Below are positions 36,132 through 44,569 of a stretch of DNA of 64,000 nt, in pieces. The position numbers and the translations under genes are program-made. Within the stretch, counting starts at the first letter, position 1; every line of letters starts with the position of its first letter. The notes beneath the pieces are model-generated. The model ran no database searches. It had not been told where the DNA came from and was given only the letters and a program-made list of their open reading frames with translations. Source of the DNA: Bacillota bacterium (lineage in GTDB: Bacteria; Bacillota; Clostridia; Acetivibrionales; DSM-1351); contig JAEXOY010000030.1 of the NCBI GenBank assembly GCA_023439045.1, positions 124,001 through 188,000 of the forward strand, read 5' to 3'.

Positions 36132-37569
36132 AAGTCTTACAATAAAGATATTTCTCATTACAAGTTTGTTGCTTATTTTATCTTGTGCACTTACCTATGG
36201 GTTTATTGCTTATTATGTGCCAGTAACTTATACAAATAATATCAGTGATGAACTTATTAAGAATTCTATTAAATTAAAAGAACAACTCAGCGAGACCACA
36301 CTTCAGCTTTGTGGACCTTTAATTGATAACTTTGTGCTAACAAACCAGGCAAAAGTAGAAGTTCTTAACGAAAGTAAAAATCCGGTATATTTGAATACTA
36401 AAGTAGAGAGTGGAGATAATAATTTTGTAGTAAAAAGTAATCTTATATCAGCAACTGAAATAATGGAGAATATACATTTTACAGATTCTACTTCAATGTC
36501 ATTATCTCAAGCATATCCGTTCTACTTTTCTGATAGAAATGAACAATATACTTTAGTGGTTTCAGGCAACATGAGAAGTATCAATAAGGTAATAGAAGCG
36601 ATGAAACTTATTGTGCCATGGTTGGCTATTGCAATTTTGGTAATTTCTTTACTCGGTGCTCTAATTTATTCACGGTTTGTAACTCGTCCGATTGTAAAGA
36701 TTAGTAGAATTTCTGCAAAAATGTCAAAGCTTGAATTTGATTTGTCCTGTGAGGTGGGGAGAAAGGATGAAATCGGAGTATTGGCAAATAGTTTGAATGA
36801 ACTATCTCAAAAACTATCTACTACTTTAGAGGAATTACAAGAAGCTAATGAAGCCCTAAGAGAAGACATTGAAAGAGAACGTGAATTGGAGTGTAAGCGC
36901 TTGGATTTCTTTACTGCTGTTTCTCATGAACTTAAAACACCAATCACAGTAATAGAAGGACAACTAGAGGGCATGCTCCATAATGTAGGTGATTTTTGTG
37001 ATAGAGACAAGTATCTGGCTCGTTCGATGGATGTTGCTAAAAAAATGGAGGCAATGGTTCAGGAAATTTTGACTGTATCCCGCATGGACTCCTCCAAATT
37101 TACATTGCAAAGAAAAATATTCGACTTTTCAAGACTTGTTCGAACGCAAATTGAGGATTATACCCAATTGATAGTACAAAAGAAATTGATATTACAACAA
37201 AACGTCCAAAATGATATTTATATTATTGGTGACAAGTTACTATTGCAAAAGGTCATAGCAAACCTAATATCCAATGCAGTGCATTATTCTGAGGCGGGTG
37301 AGAGTGTCTTTGTTGAGTCACATAAAAAAGAACATGAAGTTGAATTTAGTGTACTCAATACTGGTGCACATATTCCAGAGGATGCATTACCACGGCTGTT
37401 TGAGGCCTTTTACAGAGTTGAAAAATCAAGAAATCGCCAGACCGGGGGGAGTGGGCTCGGATTATACATTGTTAAACGCATTCTAGATCAACATGATGCT
37501 AAATATAAAATAGAAAATGATGAAAGAGGAGTGAGGTTTACCTTTATTCTGCCAAGTTTGGAAAGATAA
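36112..37569 (+). CDS. VanS/BaeS-type sensor histidine kinase
   Basis: The 485-residue kinase has two membrane helices (about 9-31 and 165-185) bounding an extracellular sensing domain of about 130 residues. A HAMP segment with a coiled coil follows, then the H-box FFTAVSHELKTPI, the N-box LISNAVHYSEAG, and the ATP-lid GGSGLGLYIVKRIL. The likely start is a TTG inside the end of the regulator gene, after GGGGTGGG. The sensed ligand is unknown; the neighbouring binding proteins could present it. Confidence 0.9.
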   Translation: MIKRIRKSLTIKIFLITSLLLILSCALTYGFIAYYVPVTYTNNISDELIKNSIKLKEQLSETTLQLCGPLIDNFVLTNQAKVEVLNESKNPVYLNTKVESGDNNFVVKSNLISATEIMENIHFTDSTSMSLSQAYPFYFSDRNEQYTLVVSGNMRSINKVIEAMKLIVPWLAIAILVISLLGALIYSRFVTRPIVKISRISAKMSKLEFDLSCEVGRKDEIGVLANSLNELSQKLSTTLEELQEANEALREDIERERELECKRLDFFTAVSHELKTPITVIEGQLEGMLHNVGDFCDRDKYLARSMDVAKKMEAMVQEILTVSRMDSSKFTLQRKIFDFSRLVRTQIEDYTQLIVQKKLILQQNVQNDIYIIGDKLLLQKVIANLISNAVHYSEAGESVFVESHKKEHEVEFSVLNTGAHIPEDALPRLFEAFYRVEKSRNRQTGGSGLGLYIVKRILDQHDAKYKIENDERGVRFTFILPSLER

Positions 37570-37580
37570 ATAAAACTTCA

Positions 37581-37606
37581 TACAAAACACAAACCTATCA
37601 CAAATT
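37581..37606 (+). promoter_or_regulatory. Putative response-regulator site 2 (ahead of the propeller binding protein)
   Basis: ACAAAACACA-N5-ATCACAAAT, about 55 bases before the start codon. The same two half-sites with the same 5-base gap appear at 40134-40157. Direct repeats of this size suit OmpR-family regulators. Confidence 0.65.
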
Positions 37607-37657
37607 AAATACATATTGCTTTGCTAATATAAAGAAAAAATTAGCAAAGGAGACAGT

Positions 37658-39943
37658 ATGAAAAAACGTATAATTAGTATTTTAATGGTTGTATTAATGA
37701 TTTTTGGCACATGCGCCTGCAACAATCAAGGTGAAAAAGCAAAAGCAGATGATTTCTCTATGGTAAATGTACCTTCGTATGAAGAAAAAGAGATAGGATC
37801 AAAAATAGGGCTTAGTATACCTGGGAATAAGCTGGGGCTTGATTCTAAAAATCAGCTTCTTTTAACTGATTTTAGAGGAAAAGAAGCATTTTGTGTCATT
37901 GCAGATGAAACTGGCAAAAAGCTTCAGGATTTTGAGAATAATGCGCAGGGGCCTATATTTACTCTCGATGCTGAAGATAATAGATATGTAGTCGGAGAAG
38001 AATATACTAATGGAAATGAAGGCGATAAAACCAGGGAGGTTAAATATATCCTTGATATTTATAACTCAAAGGGTGAAAAGCAGAAGTCATTTGATATAGG
38101 TAAGTTCACCCTTAATGGCGAACAGGCAGGAATCACTGATATTGCAGTAGATAGCAAGGGAACGGTCTATTTACTAATAAGAGGAAAAAGCTTAGAGGTT
38201 ATCGATAAGGATGGGAAGAAAGTTAAAAACATGTCAGCGAAAAATTTTGACTACATCGAAATAGATGATGACGACAATCTTATTATTGGTTCTGTTTCGG
38301 GTGAAAAAGGATACTCATCTATTGAAAAACGTAGCGCTGATAAACAAGACAGCATATGGACAAAAGAATTGGACTCTGGACATTCTATAAAAGAGATGAG
38401 ATATAGTCACAAGAATAAAAAGCTGTATATATTGACTGATAAAGGGATTTTGTCCTGTTCTTCTGATGGCAATATAGAAGGATATATCTTTGAACTTAAG
38501 CAGTCTTCACTTCTTGACTCTGGAATATATATTTACGACATTGCCCTCGATTCAAATAAGAATATATATGTATTAGCTTTCAAGAGTGAATCATCCTCTG
38601 GAAGTACTAAATATACTCCACTGTTATACAAATATACACCCACTAAGGATAAGCAAAAATCCAGTGATCAGAATTCCTTGAATATATCACTAAGATATTC
38701 TGAGAGATATATAGAAGCTGCTATAAGTAAATTTAAGAAGGCACATCCCGAAATAAAAGTAGAAGTAAAAGATTATTCAGCAGCTATTACAAACACAAGT
38801 GAGGACGAAATTAATAGAGCTTTAAAGGCAGAAGAAGACTTTCAGAAGAATATCAGCACTGAGCTGATGGCTGGAAATGGTCCTGATATCATGGAAATAG
38901 GAGGGCTACCCTACAAAAAATTTATAGATAAAAATGTACTAGCTAACTTGAGTGAAATAATCAAAAATGATACTAGTTTTGATATAAACAAATATAGTCA
39001 GAACATATTAAATGCCTGCAAATATAAGGATAATTTATACATAATGCCTATGAACTATACCTTCAATGCATTTGGGGGAAGTAAAAACATTATGGATAAG
39101 GAAGGTCTTAATATTGACAGTACCAAATGGACTTGGCCGGATTTTCTCTCAATAGCACAAAAGGTTACAAAGGACTTAAATGGAGATGGGAAACCAGATC
39201 AATATGCGCTACCCAAAATGACCGCAGAAGAAATTTTCTCATACATATTTGATGGTGAGTATCCCACTTTAATAGATTTTGACAAGAAAACAGCAAATTT
39301 CGATTCTCAGGAGTTTGTAGATATGTTGAAGTTTGCAAAAGATTTTTCTTCAAAGGATGTATTCAGTCCAACACTTACATCAAGCAGCTTATGGGAAATG
39401 ACAGACCCTGGCACGATAGGCTTTAATCGATACTATTTCAGCACATATCAGAGTGTAATACAAGCACAGGGTTTGAATAATGGAGAAGTAGAGTTTTTAG
39501 ATATGCCCTCCTACAGTGGGAAAAGAACCTCTAATGATTGTATTCTTGGAAGAACATATGCAATCAACAATAATTCGCAAATGAAGTCAGAGGCATGGGA
39601 ATTTATTAAATTCTTACTTTCAGATGAAATACAAAGCGATCCAAACATGTATTACTTTCCTGTAAACATCAATTCTCTAAAATCGATGTCAGCTAATGAA
39701 ATATCTCAAAATTACGTATATGAAAGCTATAAACAAAAGGGTAGAAATATTAAACCATTAACACAGAAGGATGTTGATATGGTTAATGAAATGATAGGCG
39801 GATTAAATACTATACCTTATTCAGAAAAAACAATTAGTGAAATTGTAACAGAGGGAGTAGCGGATTTCTTCGATGGTAAAAAAACAGCAGAAGAGGTGGC
39901 AAAGTTGATACAAAACAAGGTAAATATATATTTTGGTGAGTAG
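37658..39943 (+). CDS. Beta-propeller/solute-binding fusion lipoprotein
   Basis: The 761-residue lipoprotein (lipobox CAC near 21) has two parts. Residues 45-335 show repeated four-strand units typical of NHL/SMP-30-like propellers (LLLTDFRGKEAF; GITDIAVDSKGTVYLLI; IYDIALDSNKNIYVLAF). Residues 345-761 are a family-1 sugar-type solute-binding domain (AISKFKKAHPEIKVEVKDY; GPDIMEIG; NGDGKPDQYALPKMTAEE; EAWEFIKFLLSDE). The C-terminal part is clearly homologous to the shorter lipoprotein at 44570. A propeller on an ABC binding protein is uncommon; it may bind glycan or a partner. Confidence 0.85.
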   Translation: MKKRIISILMVVLMIFGTCACNNQGEKAKADDFSMVNVPSYEEKEIGSKIGLSIPGNKLGLDSKNQLLLTDFRGKEAFCVIADETGKKLQDFENNAQGPIFTLDAEDNRYVVGEEYTNGNEGDKTREVKYILDIYNSKGEKQKSFDIGKFTLNGEQAGITDIAVDSKGTVYLLIRGKSLEVIDKDGKKVKNMSAKNFDYIEIDDDDNLIIGSVSGEKGYSSIEKRSADKQDSIWTKELDSGHSIKEMRYSHKNKKLYILTDKGILSCSSDGNIEGYIFELKQSSLLDSGIYIYDIALDSNKNIYVLAFKSESSSGSTKYTPLLYKYTPTKDKQKSSDQNSLNISLRYSERYIEAAISKFKKAHPEIKVEVKDYSAAITNTSEDEINRALKAEEDFQKNISTELMAGNGPDIMEIGGLPYKKFIDKNVLANLSEIIKNDTSFDINKYSQNILNACKYKDNLYIMPMNYTFNAFGGSKNIMDKEGLNIDSTKWTWPDFLSIAQKVTKDLNGDGKPDQYALPKMTAEEIFSYIFDGEYPTLIDFDKKTANFDSQEFVDMLKFAKDFSSKDVFSPTLTSSSLWEMTDPGTIGFNRYYFSTYQSVIQAQGLNNGEVEFLDMPSYSGKRTSNDCILGRTYAINNNSQMKSEAWEFIKFLLSDEIQSDPNMYYFPVNINSLKSMSANEISQNYVYESYKQKGRNIKPLTQKDVDMVNEMIGGLNTIPYSEKTISEIVTEGVADFFDGKKTAEEVAKLIQNKVNIYFGE

Positions 39944-39982
39944 GTGTAGCAAACAACTTTTGTGTGTTTGGCTACAGCAGTA

Positions 39983-40048
39983 TAAAAAGAGTTATATGGC
40001 TTACGTGGTGAAAATTACACCAGATAAGCATTATAACTCTTTTTTTGC
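39983..40048 (+). terminator. Terminator after the propeller binding-protein gene
   Basis: Long stem AAAAAGAGTTATA.../...TTATAACTCTTTTTTT with an internal GGTG/CACC pair and a T run. It separates the binding-protein gene from the permease genes. Confidence 0.88.
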
Positions 40049-40078
40049 ACCCATATATCCACTAGATTAGGTAGTTAC

Positions 40079-40140
40079 AGAACTACACACAGAACTACAC
40101 ACAGAACTACACAAAACTACACAGATAACTACACACAAAA
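40079..40140. repeat. Tandem AGAACTACACAC 12-base repeats
   Basis: Four to five units of AGAACTACACAC run directly into the third copy of the regulator-type motif. They may have arisen by amplification of part of that motif, or they could add weak binding sites. Confidence 0.8.
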
Positions 40141-40160
40141 CACATGATAATCACAAATAA
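40134..40160 (+). promoter_or_regulatory. Putative response-regulator site 3 (ahead of the permease genes)
   Basis: ACAAAACACA-N5-ATCACAAAT, identical in both half-sites and gap to the copy at 37582-37605. It lies about 80 bases before the permease start. Confidence 0.65.
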
Positions 40161-40239
40161 AAACCAAACAAGTTTGGTAATCTGCAAATATAGAACACAT
40201 ATAGTTCTTGTTCAAAATACATAAAATACGGGTGTCATT

Positions 40240-41115
40240 ATGATAACAATTAAGAAGAAATCAAAACAAAAAAACTTAATATTTTTACTATTCTTAGCTC
40301 CAAGCTTAGTGGGGTTTTTAATGTTCTATCTAGTACCTTTTGTTATTAGTATTTGCTATTCTTTTTTTGATAGTCCTGTTAATGGAAGCTTTGTGGGGTT
40401 GAAAAATTACACGAGCCTTCTGTCTAACGGTATTTTCCAAAAGGCGGGTTTAAATACCCTAATCTTTACTGCTATATGTGTCCCGTTAAATATGCTTTTA
40501 TCTCTATTGTTAGCAATGCTTTTAAATAGAGCTATATATTTCAGAAATATATTTCGAACATTCTTTATAATACCCCTTGTTATCCCGGTAGCGTCAGTAG
40601 TTCTAGTTTGGCAGGTGCTTTTTGATTATAACGGTACTATAAATGCCTTTCTTTATGAATGGGGATTTACCTCTCTTAATTGGATGAACTCTTCATGGGC
40701 AAGAGTTGTTGTAATCGTTATGTATCTGTGGAAAAACATAGGCTATAATATGGTTCTTTTTTTAGCAGGTTTACAGAGTATTCCTGTAGAGTACTATGAG
40801 TCTGCGGAGATTGATGGCGCCAGTCAGATCAAAAAATTTATTAAAATCACTATTGTTTATTTAACACCTACAACCTTCTTTGTTTTTATTATGTCAATTA
40901 TTAATTCCTTCAAGGCATTTAGGGAAACTTACATAATTAGTGGAAGCTATCCTCACGAAAGTATCTACATGCTTCAGCACTATATGAATAATATGTTTAC
41001 TTCCTTAGATTATCAGAAACTTACCTCAGCGGCATGCATAATGGCAGTAGTGATATTTAGTCTTGTATATATCATGTTTAATATTGAGAGAAGAATAAGT
41101 AAAAGTATTTCTTAA
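40240..41115 (+). CDS. Sugar-type ABC permease (MalF/UgpA-like)
   Basis: The 291-residue protein has six membrane helices and the permease EAA loop EYYESAEIDGASQIKKFIKI, which docks on the ATPase. It pairs with the next gene and should transport the ligand of the nearby binding lipoproteins. No ATPase is encoded in the cluster, so a shared MsmX-type ATPase elsewhere in the genome is expected. The upstream region carries the putative regulator motif. Confidence 0.92.
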   Translation: MITIKKKSKQKNLIFLLFLAPSLVGFLMFYLVPFVISICYSFFDSPVNGSFVGLKNYTSLLSNGIFQKAGLNTLIFTAICVPLNMLLSLLLAMLLNRAIYFRNIFRTFFIIPLVIPVASVVLVWQVLFDYNGTINAFLYEWGFTSLNWMNSSWARVVVIVMYLWKNIGYNMVLFLAGLQSIPVEYYESAEIDGASQIKKFIKITIVYLTPTTFFVFIMSIINSFKAFRETYIISGSYPHESIYMLQHYMNNMFTSLDYQKLTSAACIMAVVIFSLVYIMFNIERRISKSIS

Positions 41116-41139
41116 ATTAACAAAATAGGAGGAACGGCT

Positions 41140-42021
41140 TTGATTATAAAATACAAAAAGCTGCTTTTATCAGGGCTTATAGCCTTAGTTGCCATAATGT
41201 TTCTATTTCCACTGGTACTAACCATTTCAAATTCATTTATGACTGAAGGGGAAATTGCAGAGAATTATAAGCCCATATCAGCAGACAGATCAACAGAGGA
41301 GTATTCCACTGGCAAGGGAAGGGACTTTATCAATTTAAAATTAATACCTGATGAAGTTGTAATAAAACAGTATTATAAAGTCCTATTGCATAAACCAAGG
41401 TTCCTAATTATGTTTTGGAACTCTATGGCTCTCGTTCTGCCCATTGTCATAGGGCAAATTCTTGTTGCTTCAATGGCTGCCTATGCGTTTGCAAAGATAA
41501 AGTTCCGATGGCGTGAGCAGATATTTTTTATATACATTATCACAATGATGATGCCGTTTCAGGTGACACTTGTACCAAATTATATAGTTGCAGATAAACT
41601 AGGCATTTTGGGTAGCTATCTTTCAATTATATTTCCAGGTGTATTTGGAACGTTTGGGGTTTTCCTGTTGAGACAATTTATGATGTACATACCTGATGAT
41701 TATGCGGAAGCCTCTAGGGTCGATGGGGCTGGACATTTTGAGATATTTTTTAGAATCATTTTACCTATGACAAAGACAGGACTTGCAGCTCTTGCGATCC
41801 TTTCTTTTATAGATAATTGGAATATGGTGGAGCAGCCAGTGATATTCCTTAGTGATGAAAGTATGTACCCTTTATCAATATTTTTATCAAGTATAAGTAA
41901 CCATGAAACTGGGATTGCATTTGCTGCATCTACCATATATATGTTTCCTATGCTTTTGATGTTTTTGTTTGGAGAAAATTATTTGATTCAGGGTATACAG
42001 CTTTCAGGAATAAAAGGATAG
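41140..42021 (+). CDS. Sugar-type ABC permease (MalG/UgpE-like)
   Basis: The 293 residues have six membrane helices, a large loop between the first two (about 30-85) and the EAA loop DDYAEASRVDGAGHFEIFFRI. The start is a TTG with AGGAGG at about 7 bases. It forms the second half of the permease dimer with the preceding gene, 24 bases away. Confidence 0.92.
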   Translation: MIIKYKKLLLSGLIALVAIMFLFPLVLTISNSFMTEGEIAENYKPISADRSTEEYSTGKGRDFINLKLIPDEVVIKQYYKVLLHKPRFLIMFWNSMALVLPIVIGQILVASMAAYAFAKIKFRWREQIFFIYIITMMMPFQVTLVPNYIVADKLGILGSYLSIIFPGVFGTFGVFLLRQFMMYIPDDYAEASRVDGAGHFEIFFRIILPMTKTGLAALAILSFIDNWNMVEQPVIFLSDESMYPLSIFLSSISNHETGIAFAASTIYMFPMLLMFLFGENYLIQGIQLSGIKG

Positions 42022-42043
42022 TAAATTATAGGAGGATATACAT

Positions 42044-43135
42044 ATGAACATTGATTACAATAACGAAGCTGCCAGAAAAAAATTAATAATTAAGATATCA
42101 GTAGTATTTTTTGTAGTTTTGCTTTTACTTACGTTTTTATCTAACACAATCAATAACTTCTCTCTCCCAAGAGTAAAGACAGAAATACCATCAAAAGGAG
42201 TCCTTAATATATATGTATCAGCTGTTGGAAATATAGAAGCAAAGGAAGTTGTAAAGAAATATTCCAAATCAAGCAGGGAAGTTCTTGAGGTATATGCGAA
42301 AGTTGGAAGCGAGGTTAAAAAGGGTGACCCGATATTGGAACTTGACAAGGAAGATTTACAATCTTCACTTGAACAGGAGCTTATTCAACTGGAAAAATTA
42401 AAGCTTGCTTATAAGAAGTTTAAGGCATCAATAACAGTCCAGAAAAAAACAGAAGACATGGAGATAGATATCAAGAATTATGAACTCGATATTAAACTGC
42501 AGCAGATAAAGGTAAACAATATTAAAAAAGAATTAGCTGAGGATATTGTTATAGTAGCTCCATGCAATGGTATCATCAAGGACATAGGCTTTGAAAAGGG
42601 TACATTCACTAATTCTGGAACTGCATTGTTTTCCATAGTTGATGTATCAAAGGGCCTTCAATTCAGAGCTTCTGCTAATAATGAAAGCTTAATGAGGCTT
42701 AAACAAAATGATTTGGCAAAAATAACGCTTAAAAGTTCTAACAGAACGTTTGAGGGAAGAATTGTTGAGATGAAAGAAAATTCTCAAGTTAGTTTAGCCA
42801 AGGACATAATCATTTCTCTGCCTCAGGAAGATATTACAGTGAACGAAATAGGGGCAGTTGGAGAAGTAAGGGTAGACATTGCCTCAGACAACTATGAATA
42901 TCTAGTACCTAATTCTGCTATTGGAGATGATGGCAAGAAGTTTGTATATATTCTAAAAGAAAAAAAGGGAACATTGGGGAACGAGTACTATGCAAGGAAG
43001 GCATATGTCAACGTTAAAGATCAAGATAACACTAATAGCGGTATATTAAGCGGTATTGAGCAAAATGAACAAATAATAGTTTCCAGTAACAGAAGCAACC
43101 TGTCAGATGGCTGTCGTGTAATGCTTGAAAGGTAG
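42044..43135 (+). CDS. HlyD/MacA-like membrane-fusion adaptor protein
   Basis: The 363-residue protein has one N-terminal membrane helix (about 16-36), a split biotinyl-lipoyl-like domain (SAVGNIEAKEVV; VYAKVGSEVKKGDPILELD and IVIVAPCNGIIKDIGFEKG), and a helical hairpin of about 60 residues between the halves. A beta-barrel domain follows. This is the MacA-type adaptor layout. In Gram-positive bacteria such adaptors sit with MacB-type exporters; here the partner is the next gene. It lies 22 bases after an importer permease, an unusual pairing. Confidence 0.88.
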   Translation: MNIDYNNEAARKKLIIKISVVFFVVLLLLTFLSNTINNFSLPRVKTEIPSKGVLNIYVSAVGNIEAKEVVKKYSKSSREVLEVYAKVGSEVKKGDPILELDKEDLQSSLEQELIQLEKLKLAYKKFKASITVQKKTEDMEIDIKNYELDIKLQQIKVNNIKKELAEDIVIVAPCNGIIKDIGFEKGTFTNSGTALFSIVDVSKGLQFRASANNESLMRLKQNDLAKITLKSSNRTFEGRIVEMKENSQVSLAKDIIISLPQEDITVNEIGAVGEVRVDIASDNYEYLVPNSAIGDDGKKFVYILKEKKGTLGNEYYARKAYVNVKDQDNTNSGILSGIEQNEQIIVSSNRSNLSDGCRVMLER

Positions 43136-43144
43136 GGGATACTA

Positions 43145-44533
43145 TTGAAAAATCAAAAAGTTACAAGTATTATCATTTTTTTTGGAATATTTCTTATCAT
43201 ATCAGGTGTTGTTATAGGCAAAGCTGCTAATTCTAAGTTATTCGAAGCAAATGGATATTTTGGTATGGAAAAGCTTACTATAACACAAAAAAATAATTCT
43301 GGTCCAAACGATGTAATACATTTAGAAGATATGGAGAGATTAAAAAATGTTTTAGACAATCCAAACTTAACATACTCTTCTAGCTTAAAAACTACTATTG
43401 AAGAGAACAAGCACACTTCAAGTGTTGAAATCATAGGTACCAACTCATTATATCCAAAATTCAACAATGTGAGTTTTTGCTCCGGCAGTTTTTTCACAGA
43501 AAATGCTCAAATAGAAAACCACAGAGTGGCTGTAATTGATGAAAAACTTGCACTGGAGGTATTTAATACATCACAGGTGCTAGGAAAGGAAATCAGATTA
43601 TTTGGTAAGAATTTTAGCATAATTGGTGTGATAGCAGCAAATGAATCACTAATGCATACCTTGATTGATGACGGAATTCCTTCAATATATATACCTTGTT
43701 CTACTTATATGGAGCTAAATGCAGCTGCTGTAATTACACATGTAGAATTGAAAACTGCTGATAATAGTACCTTTGGAGACAATGCTAAATTATTCAAGGA
43801 GGGATTGCAAGCTATAGGCAAAAATCCTGAGAATTATATCATTACTGATTTTAATATTGAAGAGGCGTTAATAAAGGAAAGACCGGATTTACTGGTGTTT
43901 TTAGCTGGAGTTATTTCTATATTGATTCTGCTTTTTTACCTTAAAGGAGAGCTTGTAGCTTTAATAAGAGAAATTATTTTAGATACAAAAACAAATTATC
44001 TTCTCGATGCTATTAGGTCAAATGGCTTAAAAATAATTATGTTATTAGTAAAAGCAGGGGTCATATCGTTTCTAGCAATTGTTCTATGGAGGCTCGCTAA
44101 ATTCAATTTATACATACCACCCAAATACATACCTGATGATTTGACTGATATAGGATATTTTGTTGATCAGGTTAAAAATAGTATTTATGAGAGTAATTCT
44201 AATTTGGGTTATATAGCTTCAAAATCTGAGCAAATACTGATTGCATCGCAAAATATAGTAAACATATCTTTCACAGTAAGTCTTTTGCCCGGTTTTGCTA
44301 TCTTTTATATAGGAATATATCAGGCAAAGGTACTAAAAATTGATTTAAATAGGCTGTTTTTGATAGGGGGAATTTCATTTTTAATTGCAACTACCATAAT
44401 AATAGGTCTGTTGGTTTACTTAGGAATGGCCTTTTACATTAATATCGCTTTTCTGGCTATTCTATGGGTGTTTATATGTTTAAATTGTATCAGAATTACT
44501 AGGTCTGATGATAGGGATAAGCCTGGTTTATAA
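43145..44533 (+). CDS. MacB-like permease with periplasmic-core domain
   Basis: The 462 residues have one N-terminal helix (about 7-24), an extracellular MacB-PCD-type domain (FNNVSFCSGSFFTENAQIENHRVAVIDEKLALEVFNT region, about 105-160; FGKNFSIIGVI), and several C-terminal membrane helices. It is thus MacB/FtsX-like but lacks the ATPase domain, and no separate ATPase gene is adjacent. The helix set around 245-460 also looks atypical, with a long loop at about 330-365. The start is TTG. Export or mechanical coupling are both possible roles. Confidence 0.75.
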   Translation: MKNQKVTSIIIFFGIFLIISGVVIGKAANSKLFEANGYFGMEKLTITQKNNSGPNDVIHLEDMERLKNVLDNPNLTYSSSLKTTIEENKHTSSVEIIGTNSLYPKFNNVSFCSGSFFTENAQIENHRVAVIDEKLALEVFNTSQVLGKEIRLFGKNFSIIGVIAANESLMHTLIDDGIPSIYIPCSTYMELNAAAVITHVELKTADNSTFGDNAKLFKEGLQAIGKNPENYIITDFNIEEALIKERPDLLVFLAGVISILILLFYLKGELVALIREIILDTKTNYLLDAIRSNGLKIIMLLVKAGVISFLAIVLWRLAKFNLYIPPKYIPDDLTDIGYFVDQVKNSIYESNSNLGYIASKSEQILIASQNIVNISFTVSLLPGFAIFYIGIYQAKVLKIDLNRLFLIGGISFLIATTIIIGLLVYLGMAFYINIAFLAILWVFICLNCIRITRSDDRDKPGL

Positions 44534-44569
44534 AAATATTAAATTTAATTAATAAAGGAGTAGAAAACA

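Noticed and set aside
40079..40140. CRISPR-like repeat array
   Set aside because: The 12-base units are directly tandem with no spacers and there are no cas genes; it is a simple repeat.
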